NCBI GenBank assembly: GCA_038363925.1
Contig: JAQQWL010000008.1
Location: 1,674,001-1,738,000 of the forward strand
Origin: Apiospora phragmitis
Taxonomy: Eukaryota; Ascomycota; Sordariomycetes; Amphisphaeriales; Apiosporaceae
Direction of reading: 5' to 3'
Length of the DNA: 64,000 nt
Position 1 is the first letter of the stretch; every line of letters begins with the position of its first letter. Made by a program: the position numbers and the translations under genes. Positions 32,873-44,700 of the stretch are shown here, piece by piece. The notes under the pieces are model-generated. The model was not told where the DNA came from. It did not search any database and was given only the letters and a program-made list of their open reading frames with translations.

Positions 32873-35639
32873 CCTCTCTGAAAAGAGTATAGTTTTCTCG
32901 TCGTAGCTTCGCGTTTCGATAATAGCTCTTTCGCTACGTTTTAATTTTAAAATACTTGTTATTTATAATAACGTCTAGCTCCGTAATTAAGTTTATTATT
33001 TAAACGATTAAAATATTTTAAAGTTATAAAAGGTAGCGGCGATTACGTAGCGCTAGCGTTTTGTTTTCGCTTTTTAAATAATATTTTTTAAGTTTGTTTT
33101 CGATTCGGTATATTAATTTTAAGTATATTATAAAAGTATCGCGAAATAAGCTTGGTATTGTTATTTCGTTATAGTTTACGCTTTTTAAACTTCCGGTAAT
33201 TATTAAAGCGTATTTTTATTACTATAAAGGGTTTTTTTTAGCGTTATTATATTAATAATTTTTTATAAAGTATTTATAAAGTTATTAATAATTTAGTTTA
33301 GTTTTTTTAAGCTTATTAGCTTAATAATATTAATTAAACGTGCTCTAGTTTCCGTTTACGTTAACCTTTTATTTAATATTGTTTAATTCTATCCTTTTAT
33401 TTTTGCTTTATTACTTCGTAATAAATTAATTTCTAATTTAATACGAATAATTTACGCTTTATAATTAAAACTTTTTAAGCTAGGGTTTCTTTTATATAAA
33501 ATTATCGTTCTTTATATTACTTAGGCTAGGTTTAATGTAGACTTTTTTTATCCGTGGCGTTATTTCGTAATTTTTCCGTATAGTATTACTAGCTCTAGGT
33601 TTTATTAGTCCGTAAAAGTAAGAAGGTTATTTATTCCGTACGATTTCTTACCGTGTACGTTTTAAAACGGATAGTATATATTAAAGTTTTTGACGAGCAG
33701 GTATTGCTTGGGGTACGAGGTCGTATCGAGGTTATTTAAAGGGCTCCGTTATTAAGAAGTTTTTTAGATCGGCGAGTATATAGATTATACGGTAAAACGG
33801 CTACTTTTTTCCGTCGGTATTATAATAGTAATTTAATTAAGGCTTGCTTTAATTTTTAGTTTAGTAATATCGAGGTATTTATATATATAAATAACCGCTC
33901 GGCCTTTGTTATAAATTATTTAATATTTAGTTATTTTTAAATAATACGCGGTTTATATACGGGGGTTCGTTTATACTTTTTATAATATTAATATATTATT
34001 TTTTTTAATTAATTAAAATAAGTATTATTATTATTTTTAATATTATAATATTTTAATATATTATTTATAAATTTATAATTATAAAATTATAATAATATTT
34101 TATATTAATAAAAAAACGCCGGTATTACGCCGGCTTTATAAACGTATTTTTTTATTTTAATTATTTATTATTAAATTAAACCGTAAACGGCCTTTTTTTT
34201 AAGAAATTATTATATATTTTTTTTTATTATTAATAAAGAGCGTCGCTAGTAATAATAAACGCTTTATTCTTACCGAGCTATTATTAATATTATAAACTTC
34301 GAACTAGCGTAACCGGTAAGTATAAGCTTTTTTTATACGCTTTCTTTATTAGATCGTTACGGGGTAACTGCGATCTTACGTCGTATATTCCTTGCCGTAA
34401 TTAATGTAACGTTTCTTATTTCGTAATCCTTTTTAAAAGTACGCCTAGTATTTTTTAAGGTATATTATTATTAAATAATAACTATATTGTTATTATTTTT
34501 AATAATATTTCGTTACGTAGTTATAATTATAATAATAATAACATTATTAAATATAGAGGTTAGCGTTATACGGTTTATAATTAAAGATTTTAAAATTTTA
34601 TATTAAGTAGTTATTATATAAATTTTTCGTAGTTTAGACGGAGCTCGTATATAAAATAAAAGAGGTGTAGCGTGCTTCGAAGTTTTTTAATAAGCTACGC
34701 TTATATTTCGAGATTTCCCTCGGGTTATATTTATTTACGAATAAAATACGTAATAACGCGGCTTTATTATAAATATCCCGTAGTTTTATTATTAAAATCC
34801 TTTTTATAATAATTATTAATTCTTTATAAATAAGTTATGCGTTATTTTTAAAAACGTTTAAAATTTATTTATTATTTTTTATATATTTTTTCGCTTCGTT
34901 TTTAAAAATAAAAATAATATCGTCGCTAAATAACTTCTTTATTATAATAACTTCGTTATATTTAATTATTATATTAATATTTCATATAATATTTATTAAC
35001 CTTTTTTTTTAAATATTATTAAATTAATTTACGTTTTTAATTATTATTTCGCGGTTTTAACGAGCTAAAATAATAACTTTTAATTATTAAGTAGCGGGGT
35101 TACTATTACGCGGCGCGGATATAATTTAAGCCTAAGATTTAGTTTATATAGCTTTAAGATCCTGCGTAACTTAAATAACGGCTTTTCCGATTATCTTTCG
35201 TAATTCCCCGCGGGTTACCGGTGCGTTATCGTTATTGTCGAGATATAGTCGTAATTCGGTCGCTTCGGTTCAGAGTTCCTTAATTATTTAAAAAATCTCT
35301 TTACGAATCCTTTCGGGGGCCGCTAGATTAGCGATCAGTTTCTCTAAATACTTTAATCCTTTTTTAATACCTCTTTTCGATTTATTTTTACTATTAAGAC
35401 GCGTTTAACGAGTTTAATTATACGCCGCGACGTTATTACGCGAATAATATTAGCTCTACGCGAATCTAGCGCGACCGGCGTTAATAACTATCGAGTCATT
35501 TATACTATAACGCCTTAATTTCGTCCCCTCGATAAAAGTTCGGCTAAATTAATTTAACCTCGTAGATTTAAATAATAAGGTTTGTTTTTAATTATTTAAT
35601 AGTTCGGTCGAGTTATTAATAATTCGAGTCTTTCTTTTT

Positions 35640-38600
35640 TTTTTTTCCCCCTTGTTTAATATTATAATACGCTTAGAAGTATTCTATTTATTATATTTAA
35701 TTTAATTAAGTAGTTATAAAAAGAGCTCGAATTTATGTAAAAGGTTATTAATATATTTTAAAATCCTGAGGTTTATACGATTCTTTTAAACGTAGTGCTT
35801 AGTATAATACCGTTATTTATATTAAAAATCGTGCCGTATAGTTCACTAATTAATACGCTTCGTATAACTCTTTTATATTTCGTTAAGCTTTAATAAATAA
35901 TCTTGTTTTAAATTTTAAACTAGTCCTTTATACGATTTATTTTTTAACTTAATAAGATTAAGTATTTAAATTAAGAAGTTAAGTTTTTATTATTTACGAA
36001 CGAGCCATTAATAAAAATATATATCTTTATACGATAAAGGTTAAGCGGGATATATTTTAGAACGCGTATCGGGTTCTAGATTTATTAATTAATACGCTCG
36101 TTTAAGCTCTTAATATCTTTATTTTTTAAAATCTATATTTAAACGGCGATAAATAGGTCGTACGTTACTTCTAGTTAATAAATAAAAGCTAGATATGCTC
36201 CTTTTATATATTAAGAGATATATTATTAATCTTTATTAATAATTTTTAAATCGATAGGCTTTAATTAATTACTTTATCCCTTTTATTTAAAAAGGATATC
36301 GTACGATTATAATTAGATCTTACCTTTATTAAACTCGATTAGCGTGTTCTCGGTTAAGATATTTTTTAGCTTTATACGGAATTATTCCTTTACTAGTTTT
36401 TTTTCCTTTTTTAAAAAAAAAGGTGTCTATAGCGAAGCTAAATGTATCGTCGGTTTATATTATTATAATATTAAAAGTGTCTAATCTTTTCGTAATAAAT
36501 AATAAATAAGCGTTAAATATTAAAACTATTATTCTTAAGTTGTATACGTAATAATTATAATACGTTTTAAACTAGTAAAATCTTAACTTTATTAGTCCGT
36601 ATAAGGGTAATACGATTTAAAATAGCGTCCCTTCGAGATATTAAATCTTTAGTTTTATTAATAAGCTTATATAAATTAGTCGGTTTAATTTATTATATAA
36701 TTAAATATACGCTTATATAATATCGCGTAGCTCGTTTTATACGTTAAAGTTTTGGATTAAGGTCGATTCGAGGGCTAAAAAGAGTTTTTAGCTTATCCGC
36801 TAGATTATTAATAACTGGGTTAAAATAGCCTCTTTTTTTATATCTTCGTAACCCTATACTACGAGCCTGGATTTCTTATACGGCTTCGTAGTTTTATTTT
36901 TAATCTCTTATACGACCCGTGTTTTAAAGATTTTCCGGCCGGTATACTATCCGGGTCGAATTAAATAAATTCGAAAACTCTTTATACGGTAAAATTATTA
37001 ATCTTTTCCGCGTTAAACTTTTAAAATAAATATCCGGACGAGGTGATAACGCTATTTTATTAAAACTTAATTATTAAGTCGTAATTCTCCTATTCTTTTT
37101 AAGTAAAAAATACGGCGGTTAAAATATTCCGGGGTAGATATTTTTTAGGTCGTCTCTAGCTATATCGTATAAAAGTTACTGTAATTTCTTCGGCTATTAG
37201 TTTAATATTTAAGGTATTTACCGGCTTTTCTAGATTTAATTATATATCCGGCTCGTTATACGGTTCTCCGGCCTCTTCTTAATAATACGGCTTAATTTAA
37301 GTTATTCGAAAGGCTTTCGGGCCGTCCGGGGTATTTACCCGGATTATACGGTTTTCGATAGCTACTATTTTATATAGTCTGGTTTATCCTTTTCTTTTTC
37401 GCTAAATTAGGACTTTATTTCGAAGCGGGAATATTAAGATATTATAGATAGCCGGTCTATTCCGGGTATTTAAGGCTCGGTAAATATCGATATTTATATA
37501 TATTTTCCGGAGTATCTTTATTACTTTTTATACGGCTTTTCTTTATGCTTAGATTTCTAATAACGGTAATAAGTTCTTATCGATATAAGGGCATATTTTA
37601 AATACGAGTAGGGTAGGTATTAGGCCGTCGGGGCCAGCCGTATTATTTAAAGCTTTAATAGCTATTTAAAGTATTATTTCGGTATTTATTTAATAATCGA
37701 GATCTTTTTATAAGATATCGAAGGCCCTATATAGTAGAATATATGCTCGTTCGATTTTATTTATTATTTAATAAGTTTTGATAAGTATTTATTTATAAGT
37801 AATTCTTATTATTTATATATAGTTTCGAAATTCTTTTTAAAAGTATATACCCGGATTATACGAGATATATTTAAGGGGTCTTTAATATACGTATATTTAG
37901 TATTTATAAAAGGTATTTTAAATACTTTATATATTAAGCGAGTATAAGAATATAACCGTTTAAAAAGATATACTCGAATTAATTACGTAAAGTGCGTTCT
38001 ATTTATTAATATAAATAATATTTATAATAATTTCGTAATTAAAGTCGTATTCGTTTTATAACGAGAATTTAAATCTTTATAATGCTGGATTATACGATTA
38101 ATATTAGGAATAGAATTTTTAAATCTCGTTAAGAATAATAGGGTTAATATCGTCGTGGCCGGCGTTTTTTAAAAGCGTATAGAGCTTTTTTATACGAGGG
38201 TGTCCGAATTATCGGTAGAGGTGTCGAAGCTGTTTTTCGGTAAAATATAACGTTATTTCTATACGGCCGGTATTAAAGAACGGATATCTTTATTTCTTAA
38301 TTATAGGGAGTATTTCGCCGTTCTTTCGTATAATAAGATTAAAGATATTATTATAATACGCTTTAAATTAGTCGGCGTTATATAACGAGAATAAAAAAAA
38401 AGTTATAATATTTAAGATATAATATCTAGTTATTTTTAATTAATTCCCTACATTAATTCTTTTAATTAACGAGATAAGCTTTAAGCTTTTAAATTTAATT
38501 TCGACGCTCCCCGGGGTCTAGTCGATTTGTACGTCTAGGTTCTCTCGTATATAGGCTTTTATTTAAGGCTTTCCGATTATCGAAAGTAGGGCGGCGCCGG

Positions 38601-40807
38601 TATCCTAAAGCTCTTTTTAATAAGTCTGGCTATACGGGCTATTAAGGTTAAATTAGTCGGCTTATACGGTAACTTTTAAAGAGTAGATATCCTTATTAAT
38701 AAGCCGGTAATAAAACGCGGCGTTTATTAAGTAAATAATGCTTTACTATGCGTTTTTTAAATTAAGGTAATTATATTATTTTTTAAATTAAGGTAATTAT
38801 ATTATTTTTTATTATTTTTTAGCTCCTCTTTTTTCCTTTTTTAGTTTCGAACGAAATCTTTATATTCGTCTTAAGTAAGAAGTTCTTATTTAACGTTATT
38901 ATACGTTTAAAAGTATTAAATTATTATATAGGTTCGCTTTTTAGCTAAGTAGTTTATTAATTAATAGCTTTATTTATAATAGATTCGGCAGGTTCTTTAT
39001 TCGAACTACTAATTCTTATACGATAACTTAGGTCGAAATATGTTTATAGGTCGCTAGTTCTTATTTTATCTTAGTAATTAGTTATTATACGGTAATTTAT
39101 TATTATAAACTAGTCGGTTTTTCTTATACGGTTATTTATAAACCGTTTATTAATTAAGTATATATTTATAGCCGGGTTTCGATATAGTTCCTCCGTTAGA
39201 TATCGTTTCGATAGCTTCTAGTCCGTTATTATATTTAGCGATACGTAAAGGTTTAAGAATAACGTTTCGTATATTAGTTTTTAATTAATAAAGGCCGGTG
39301 TAAGCTTTAGAATTCTTCGGCAGGCTCGTACGATTAAGGTATAGAGAGCGATTTCTTTTTTAAACCTTTTTTCGAGGGCTTGTTATACGAGTTAGAACTT
39401 ATTTAATAAAATTTTTAAGACTTTAATAAGTTACTTTTCGGCGTTTTTACTTTTTACTCGTATAAAAGAAATTATTATTTAGTTTATAAAGTATTATACG
39501 TAATTTATTATTATATTAAAGTACGATTTTATAAGGTAGTATATCTCGTTTTATTTTTTTTCGGGTTTAATATAATTAAGATAAAATATTTCCGTATAAT
39601 TAAAAAGAATATTTAAAAAGATTATATAATACTAGTTTTTTAATATATTTAATTATTAATATATTTTAATAAATATCTATACTTTATTATAAAAGATATT
39701 ATACGGTTTACCGGTATAGTTCTTTTCTTTTTTTTATACTTTCGAAAAGGTAATAACCTTATTTTAATCGATTTTATTATTATAAATAGCTCGGCTTAAA
39801 AGGATATCGTATTTTATAACGTACGCTAGATTAAATAATCGTACGGTCTAGTCCGGCGGTACCGGAGTTAGAGAAAGAAAAAGGACGATATTTTATAACG
39901 TTTAAATACTTATAAATCTAGGGTTAAATATCGGGCCTAGAGTATCCCGTAATATCGCGGACGATTACTCTATACGGAAACCGGGTATTTCTTATTTAGG
40001 CGGCGGTTATTCGACTATTTATCTCGAAAAGAGTATAGAACATCCTCTTTTCGAGTTTTCGAAATCGGTTCTGTCGGTCGGTCTTATTAATATATAAGAG
40101 CGGCCGGTAATATTAAGCTTACGAGCTTAGCTTTAAAAGATTTATTTATTAATATATTAACTTTATATTTTTTAAAGTAATTAAAAAACTTTTTTTAAAA
40201 CGTATAATTAATTTAATTAAATTAATACTCGGTTTATTTATTAAACTCGGTAATAAACTATTTTTAAAAAGAGGTTTCTTTTATTTTTAATATATAATAT
40301 TTTAAGAAATATTATATAAAATATATTATAAATAGTTCGAGTATTATTTTTTTTAAACAGTATGTTTAAAAGTTCGAATTTTTAAAAAGCGAGGTTAACG
40401 TTTTTTTTTTAAATTATTAAAAAAATCCCGGTATTTTAAAAAACTGCTTCGTATATAAATAGTTCGGGGTTTAAGATCGTCGGTTTATCTAGGTTCGATA
40501 CGTCCGGGCTCGGTCTCGATTCGCCGACCGTAATTAATTCTATTTTAATAGAGGTTATTATTTTATAAATTATATAATAAAGTTATTTAAATATATAATT
40601 TAAAACCTAGTCTCCTCTTTATAATATATATTTAAAAAAAAAAGGGTTCCTCCTCGTACGGTTAATTTAATTCGGCTTTTCCTTCGAATCTTTAATGGGT
40701 AAAAATTCTCAAGGCTTCTTAATACGGTCGCTTTTATATCGATAAGGGCGTAAAACCGTCTCTTTATTTTTATTAATTTATAATTACTTCATATAATTAT
40801 TAATTAA
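35640..40807 (-). pseudogene. Copia gag-pol body, RIP-degraded
   Basis: This is the minus-strand internal region from the 5' LTR to the LINE B insertion. A gag zinc knuckle with the spacing seen in copy e sits near 39,000-38,945. Reverse transcriptase motifs (TDDTFSFA, then YKAKKYL) lie near 36,460-36,330. Protease and integrase must lie between by family order, but I could not pick out their catalytic residues among the stops. Confidence 0.6.
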
Positions 40808-41019
40808 TATTAAATAGGTTTTTATATACACGTATAAATAAGTTTCGAGTTTAATCGAGGTTATATTACTAACTTTTTTTATTTATATTTATTTTTAATA
40901 TTAACTACGAGGGGTATTATATACCCCTCTTAATAAAATAGAAAAAAGGTTCGTACACGTAGGTACGTAGCACCCTTTTTAAAGTAATATAGAAAACCTT
41001 AGTTCCTGCTGTTTTAACA
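40808..41019 (-). repeat. Copia LTR (copy d), 5' LTR of the split element
   Basis: It ends TTTTAACA at 41,019 with the CA kept, next to the T1 transposase remnant. It pairs with copy c. Confidence 0.8.
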
Positions 41020-41410
41020 GTAATAAACGCGTCGGAAGTTTATCGTCGTGGCTAGTATAGTTTTCAGCTTGGGGTAACGGGCGATGAATCTCCTTACCTA
41101 ATGGATTCTAAGGGGCAGGGCGCACTGGTCTGTCTTAAGTAGCCGGGCGACGAACAGCCGAAGCACGTTATACTTAGGCAAGGCCTAGCTACGCCTGTCG
41201 GATAGCCCAGGTTTTAAGATATTCCTCCTGGGCGGAGAAGAGGGTCCTAGTAGACTCCTTGGACTCGGTCCGGGTCGGTCTGCCCCTAATTTTGTCCCGC
41301 AAGGTGGCTCAGGGTACCTTAAGTTTTTTAAAGGCTGCACGTTCCGACTCGCCAGCTTATACGGCTAAAATAGCACGCTAAATGGCGGATTCGGGGGTTA
41401 GGATAGGCAT
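41020..41410 (-). pseudogene. T1 transposase, N-terminal DNA-binding part
   Basis: From ATG 41,410 the minus strand reads a helix-turn-helix typical of pogo/Fot1-like transposases: ILAV-stop-AGESERAA, ATLRDKIRGRPTR, AQEEYLKTWAIRQA. After a frame change near 41,175 it reads KYNVLRLFVARLL and FIARYPKLKT, which fits the CENP-B/Tc5-type DNA-binding domain. Several internal stops fall where CAG or CGA would be expected, as RIP produces. The frame is cut at 41,019 by the Copia LTR. Confidence 0.75.
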
Positions 41411-41527
41411 AGCTAAAAAGTACGAGAAGTGACGATTCTGGCAGTATCCTCTAATTACTAATAAGGGGGTTAGATACTGACTTATATACGAAAATGGGGT
41501 TAAGGGGCTTCGCTTATCGGTAGTCAA

Positions 41528-41574
41528 TTTGGGTAGCTGCTTATGTGGTAGGACAGCTAAGTGGTTAGGGTGCT
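41528..41574 (-). repeat. T1 right terminal inverted repeat
   Basis: This is the inverted partner of 19,685-19,731, followed by TA at 41,575-41,576. Its outermost base forms the third base of the P2 stop codon. Confidence 0.85.
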
Positions 41575-42165
41575 TACTCTTCGTCCTCATTAAACTCTTC
41601 CTCACCTCCATTGTTCTGTCCTGCCGGACCAGACTGCCACTCTTCCTCCTTATACTTGCAGATATCCGGGTTCCAGTGGATGGTCATCTTAATGGCATTG
41701 CGCACCGCATCCTCGTAGGGGTACACGGTTCGGGGGGCCGTGTTCTCCATGAAGTCGACACTAGATAGTCGCAAGTAAAACAGTTAGCATGCAGACTAAT
41801 GTAAAAGAGAAGAGGATGCGTCTGGGGTGACTGAGTACGCAGTCGCGCGGTCAGTGCTAAACGAGATCACCGCATAGATGGGTACGCGGTCAGCGCTTCA
41901 CTTACATGTTCTCGCGGAGCATCTCGTCGCACTCCGTACGGATCCGCATCTGCTGGGCCGCGGAGAGTGTCGCGAATCTTGGCGACGCGGAGAGGACGCC
42001 CTCCAGGAAGTAGCGGGCCCTGCGTCGGCGCTGGTACAGCCGCATGGGCATGAAGTTCAGGCCCGCGGAGGTCTGGCCTTGGGCAGCGCTGCCGGGCTGG
42101 GATCCAGATGCATTGGGTGCGGCGACAGGCAAGCTGGCACTCTGTCTACCTCGTTGGTCGGCCAT
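41574..42165 (-). CDS. Family P member P2, uncharacterised acidic-tailed protein (two exons)
   Basis: ATG 42,165 starts exon 1 (42,165-41,906), which ends at GTAAGT in phase 2. The 145-bp intron has TGCTAAC and ends CTATCTAG. Exon 2 (41,760-41,574) completes 148 residues. Exon 1 has a Gln/Ser/Ala-rich start, then FMPMRLYQRRRRARYFLEG and a helical stretch LSAAQQMRIRTECDEML. Exon 2 has DFMENTAPRTVYPYEDAV, then IHWNPDICKYKEEEW and the acidic end EEEFNEDEE. There is no signal peptide or membrane helix; basic middle and acidic tail suggest an intracellular, perhaps nucleic-acid- or protein-binding role (inference). The stop codon TAA takes its last base from the T1 transposon. This is the best-preserved member of the family. 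Confidence 0.65.
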
Positions 42166-43188
42166 GATCTGCTCGCCGTTTGATTAGTTACCGACGCATC
42201 GTGGGCAGCGGTGAGAATAGGGTTATTATTACCTTGGGTTTCCGGAATTAAACGAATTCTCGGGTCGTTGGAAGTCGCCGCGTTGCTAGTTTCAGCTCCT
42301 ATAGTGGAGGGTTATGATGATGAGGGTGTCGATGCTGAAAGTGTGCGGGCTTTCAGGTGTTGTGAAGAGGTGATGTGCAGAGGTGCTTTGGAATTTAGGT
42401 GAGAATGATGGGTCTATTAATAGAGAAAACCGAAACTGTGTGACTATTGAATATATCTAGATGACTATTAAATATATCTAGACATTCTATTCACCTATTA
42501 TTTACTGGATCGTGGTTTAGTCTATTGTACCACAAATCCGATTGTATTTACTATTTAGGTATATAGTATGCATACTGTTTGATCCGATAAGTAAGCCAGT
42601 CCCTTTTATTGTCGCCGCACTTGGGTCCATTCTAAGTCCCGGTATATTTTGCTGTCCTGCTCATAACTGTTTCCGAAGGGTTCGTATATCAGAGTATATT
42701 TTTTAGAGATTTAATCGTGTATACTAGCTATCTATGCTGTTATCCACCAAGGCGCTATAACACTACTTAAGTAAACATGTGAAACACTGCATCTAACGAA
42801 AGACTGGTAGCGACGGCGGAGTATGCAACCTTCTCGTCATGAGCAATAACCATTAATGGCAAGCAACTATTTGAATCTGACAACTGTGGGCTAAATTCAA
42901 GGAAATTCAAGGAAAACAATGAGTGTCGTAGTCACAAAGGCGGTATGTCATCTGTAAGATGACCAGCGTCTTCTTGGGTCGCTTGCTACTGCGAGTCATA
43001 ATATCGCAGCATGGCAAAAGCCCATTCCCTGATGGGTGCCATAGCCACGTCCACCCTTCAATTTTGTCTGCTGTTTGCGAGACTGGGTGTTGCGAGAGGT
43101 TTGTCCGCTCGAAGCTGTCACGGTTGGGGTGTGCTGCGGAACTCTCGGGCGTTGGCCTGGCAAGTAGCGAGAACCTCGAGATTGTTGA
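42166..43188. other. Intergenic between P2 and P4
   Basis: Upstream DNA of P2 and the 3' flank of P4, of normal composition. A 21-bp direct repeat lies at 42,441-42,482. The plus-strand frames at 42,959-43,205 are antisense to decayed P4 tail sequence or to nothing, and have no motif. Confidence 0.5.
42441..42482. repeat. 21-bp tandem duplication in the P2 upstream region
   Basis: TGACTATTRAATATATCTAG followed by A occurs twice in a row (42,441-42,461 and 42,462-42,482) with one difference. It is about 280 bp upstream of the P2 start codon and may be part of its promoter. Confidence 0.7.
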
Positions 43189-43901
43189 CTAGCAAAGGTT
43201 TTTAAGGTCATTAGCAACGCCGTTGCCATCATCTGTGTCAATCTTATCGTCATCGGCAACACCAGTGTGGCTGGCCTCTTCCTTGTCGGTCTCCTCGCCC
43301 CCCACGAGGGTATCACCGGAGAAGCAGTCAGGTCAATAATGATCTGGCGAATACGGCCGTCTCACCGTCGGACATAAATGCCTCCTCTGGATATTCATTT
43401 GGGGGAGGTTGGGCTCCGGACCCAATCCCTTTCATGGAACTCGATCATGTCAGGGTTCCAGCAGACCGCGGCCTTAACCGCAGCCAAGACAGACTCTTCC
43501 TATGTATAGCGTATTCTCGGTGGGTTGCGGTCTATATGATCATTGGTGGCTATCAAGAAGATGGGTCAGTATAAAATTAAACAATAGAAGCAGCTTAGTA
43601 AAACTGGTGGAAACAGAGACTGTGGATCTTACTCGGAGTGCGGCCTCAACGGTTATGGTAAAGTTGACCTGGGTCGTTATGTCCAGGGCACGGAAACGTG
43701 CTGGTGTATATTAAAGCAAGCGGCAAATGAGTAACTTGCAGTTTCTGATCTCATGTTGAAACATGAATGCCAATTTAGGTCTGGCAAGCCACTGCTTGGG
43801 GCCTGGACACTGTAAGGGTTGACAGCATGCCTGGAAAGTCTCTCCTTTGGCTGCATCGAGCTCGTGATCTTAGCCATTCCTTCGCCCTTTTGGTTAGCCA
43901 T
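43189..43901 (-). pseudogene. Family P member P4, broken copy
   Basis: ATG 43,901 opens MANQKGEG..., like the MADQRGRQ start of P2. Further on one frame reads VNFTITVEAALR and ends at a GTAAGA donor. A short intron with an ACTGAC branch site ends at TGATAG near 43,566. The next exon reads RNPPRIRYT, a TAG at about 43,505, EESVLAAVKAAVCWNPDMIEFHERDW; this aligns with NTAPRTVYPYEDAVRNAIKMTIHWNPDICKYKEEEW of P2. After a frame change comes NEYPEEAFMSDGE, and a final acidic stretch (GGEETDKEEASHTGVADDD) runs to TAG 43,191-43,189. The basic RLYQRRRRA block is not visible. Stops and frame changes show it is dead. Confidence 0.6.
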
Positions 43902-44700
43902 CTATCTCTTGCGAATGATTTTATTGCTTATCTGATCGATTCGAGCGAAGATTCAGTATGCTTTACGTAACCTAGTTTATTTTTAATTAGTAATAATATA
44001 CATGTGCCGAAATTCTGTGAGTGTGCTGAGGTAGTAACTCGATGATTGGTGACATGTTTCAAAGAACCCCGAGCTTACAGGAAATATCTTGCTTGTCACC
44101 AATTTTCTTCTTGGTAAGGTTGTTGGGATGCTGGGATGCTGGGAATCTAGACTGCAGAGCCCTCTTATTTCTCGGGTGGTACAGATGGTTATGATACTCT
44201 GGACGTGGAAGATTTTTGTGAGTGTCCAAGAGCTCAGTAGCAGCAAATGGCGGGCCCCTTCATTTCCTTCTGGCATGGCATTTATTGTGAATTAGGTTTG
44301 ATACATTGAGACAGATGAGTGCATTGGGGTTATCAGGCTTTCTGGGTTCTTGTAAGCTTGCCTATCAACTAATAGTCATTCGCCCGTTGATGTTTCTCTG
44401 GATTACTCATACTTATATTTTTCCTTTATTCTCTCGATGGCGTTAGGTCTTGCAATAGAGGACCCCAAGGACAGCAGTGTGCTATTATATATGCTAAAGT
44501 CTAGCCGTCGCAGATAACACAATCGGTTTTTTAGCCGGGTCGTAACAGCTTACATCTCTAATGGTGACCTATATTTACGTCCAGGGTAGCATTGATTATC
44601 CTAGTGATATTAAGAAGATTTATATAATACTCGCCCGGTGGTAATATAAAGAATAAGGGGAGAGCCTAGACTATAATAGAACATAAGCTAAAGCACCCCC
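43902..44700. other. Intergenic, normal composition, up to the second repeat block
   Basis: Short frames (68-97 codons) on both strands lack motifs. Composition is normal until about 44,700, where CA/TG disappear. No transposon end could be fixed at the transition. Confidence 0.45.

Larger units (their letters stand above)
29432..35626 (-). mobile_element. LINE B: second copy of the Tad1-like LINE
   Basis: It runs parallel to LINE A over its whole length, beginning with ATTATTATTATTAATAG and AGTACGCCGTAGG on the left and ending GAGTTATTAATAATT on the right. It interrupts the Copia pol frame. A likely target duplication is AGCCTTTTTTTATTT (29,417-29,431) against AGTCTTTCTTTTTTT (from 35,627), allowing for RIP changes; this is not certain. 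Inside it are a TRIM element (31,516) and a solo Gypsy LTR (32,204), both absent from LINE A. Confidence 0.75.
28670..41019 (-). mobile_element. Ty1/Copia retrotransposon, minus strand, split by LINE B
   Basis: The 5' LTR is 40,808-41,019 and the 3' LTR 28,670-28,881. The internal part lies at 35,640-40,807 and 28,882-29,431. In minus-strand order one sees gag with a degraded zinc knuckle (about 38,945-39,010), pol with the TDDTFSFA block near 36,450 (compare QTDDTL of fungal Copia reverse transcriptases), and the RNase H end NPVNALTKVSLNKAL near 29,330. That order is Copia. Five-base flanks do not match (GATTT left, GTAAT right). The Copia at 61,705 is the same family. Confidence 0.8.
19685..41574 (-). 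mobile_element. T1: pogo/Fot1-like DNA transposon expanded to 21.9 kb by nested insertions
   Basis: The two ends are inverted repeats: plus strand from 19,685 and minus strand from 41,574 both read AGCACCCTAACCACTTRG and continue alike for about 47 bp. Each end is next to TA (19,683-19,684 and 41,575-41,576), the target duplication of Tc1/mariner-type elements. The transposase start lies at the right end on the minus strand. Once the nested elements are taken out, roughly 1.2-1.5 kb of T1 itself remains. Composition changes from normal to RIP-type within the left TIR region. At the right end the last ~550 bp are only lightly mutated. Confidence 0.8.

Noticed and set aside
19740..41000. Centromeric satellite as an explanation of the AT-rich block
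   Set aside because: The block resolves into identifiable transposons with target duplications and RIP; no tandem satellite was found.
43011..43205. Plus-strand frames of 64-77 codons
   Set aside because: They are antisense to the P4 tail region and have no motif of their own.
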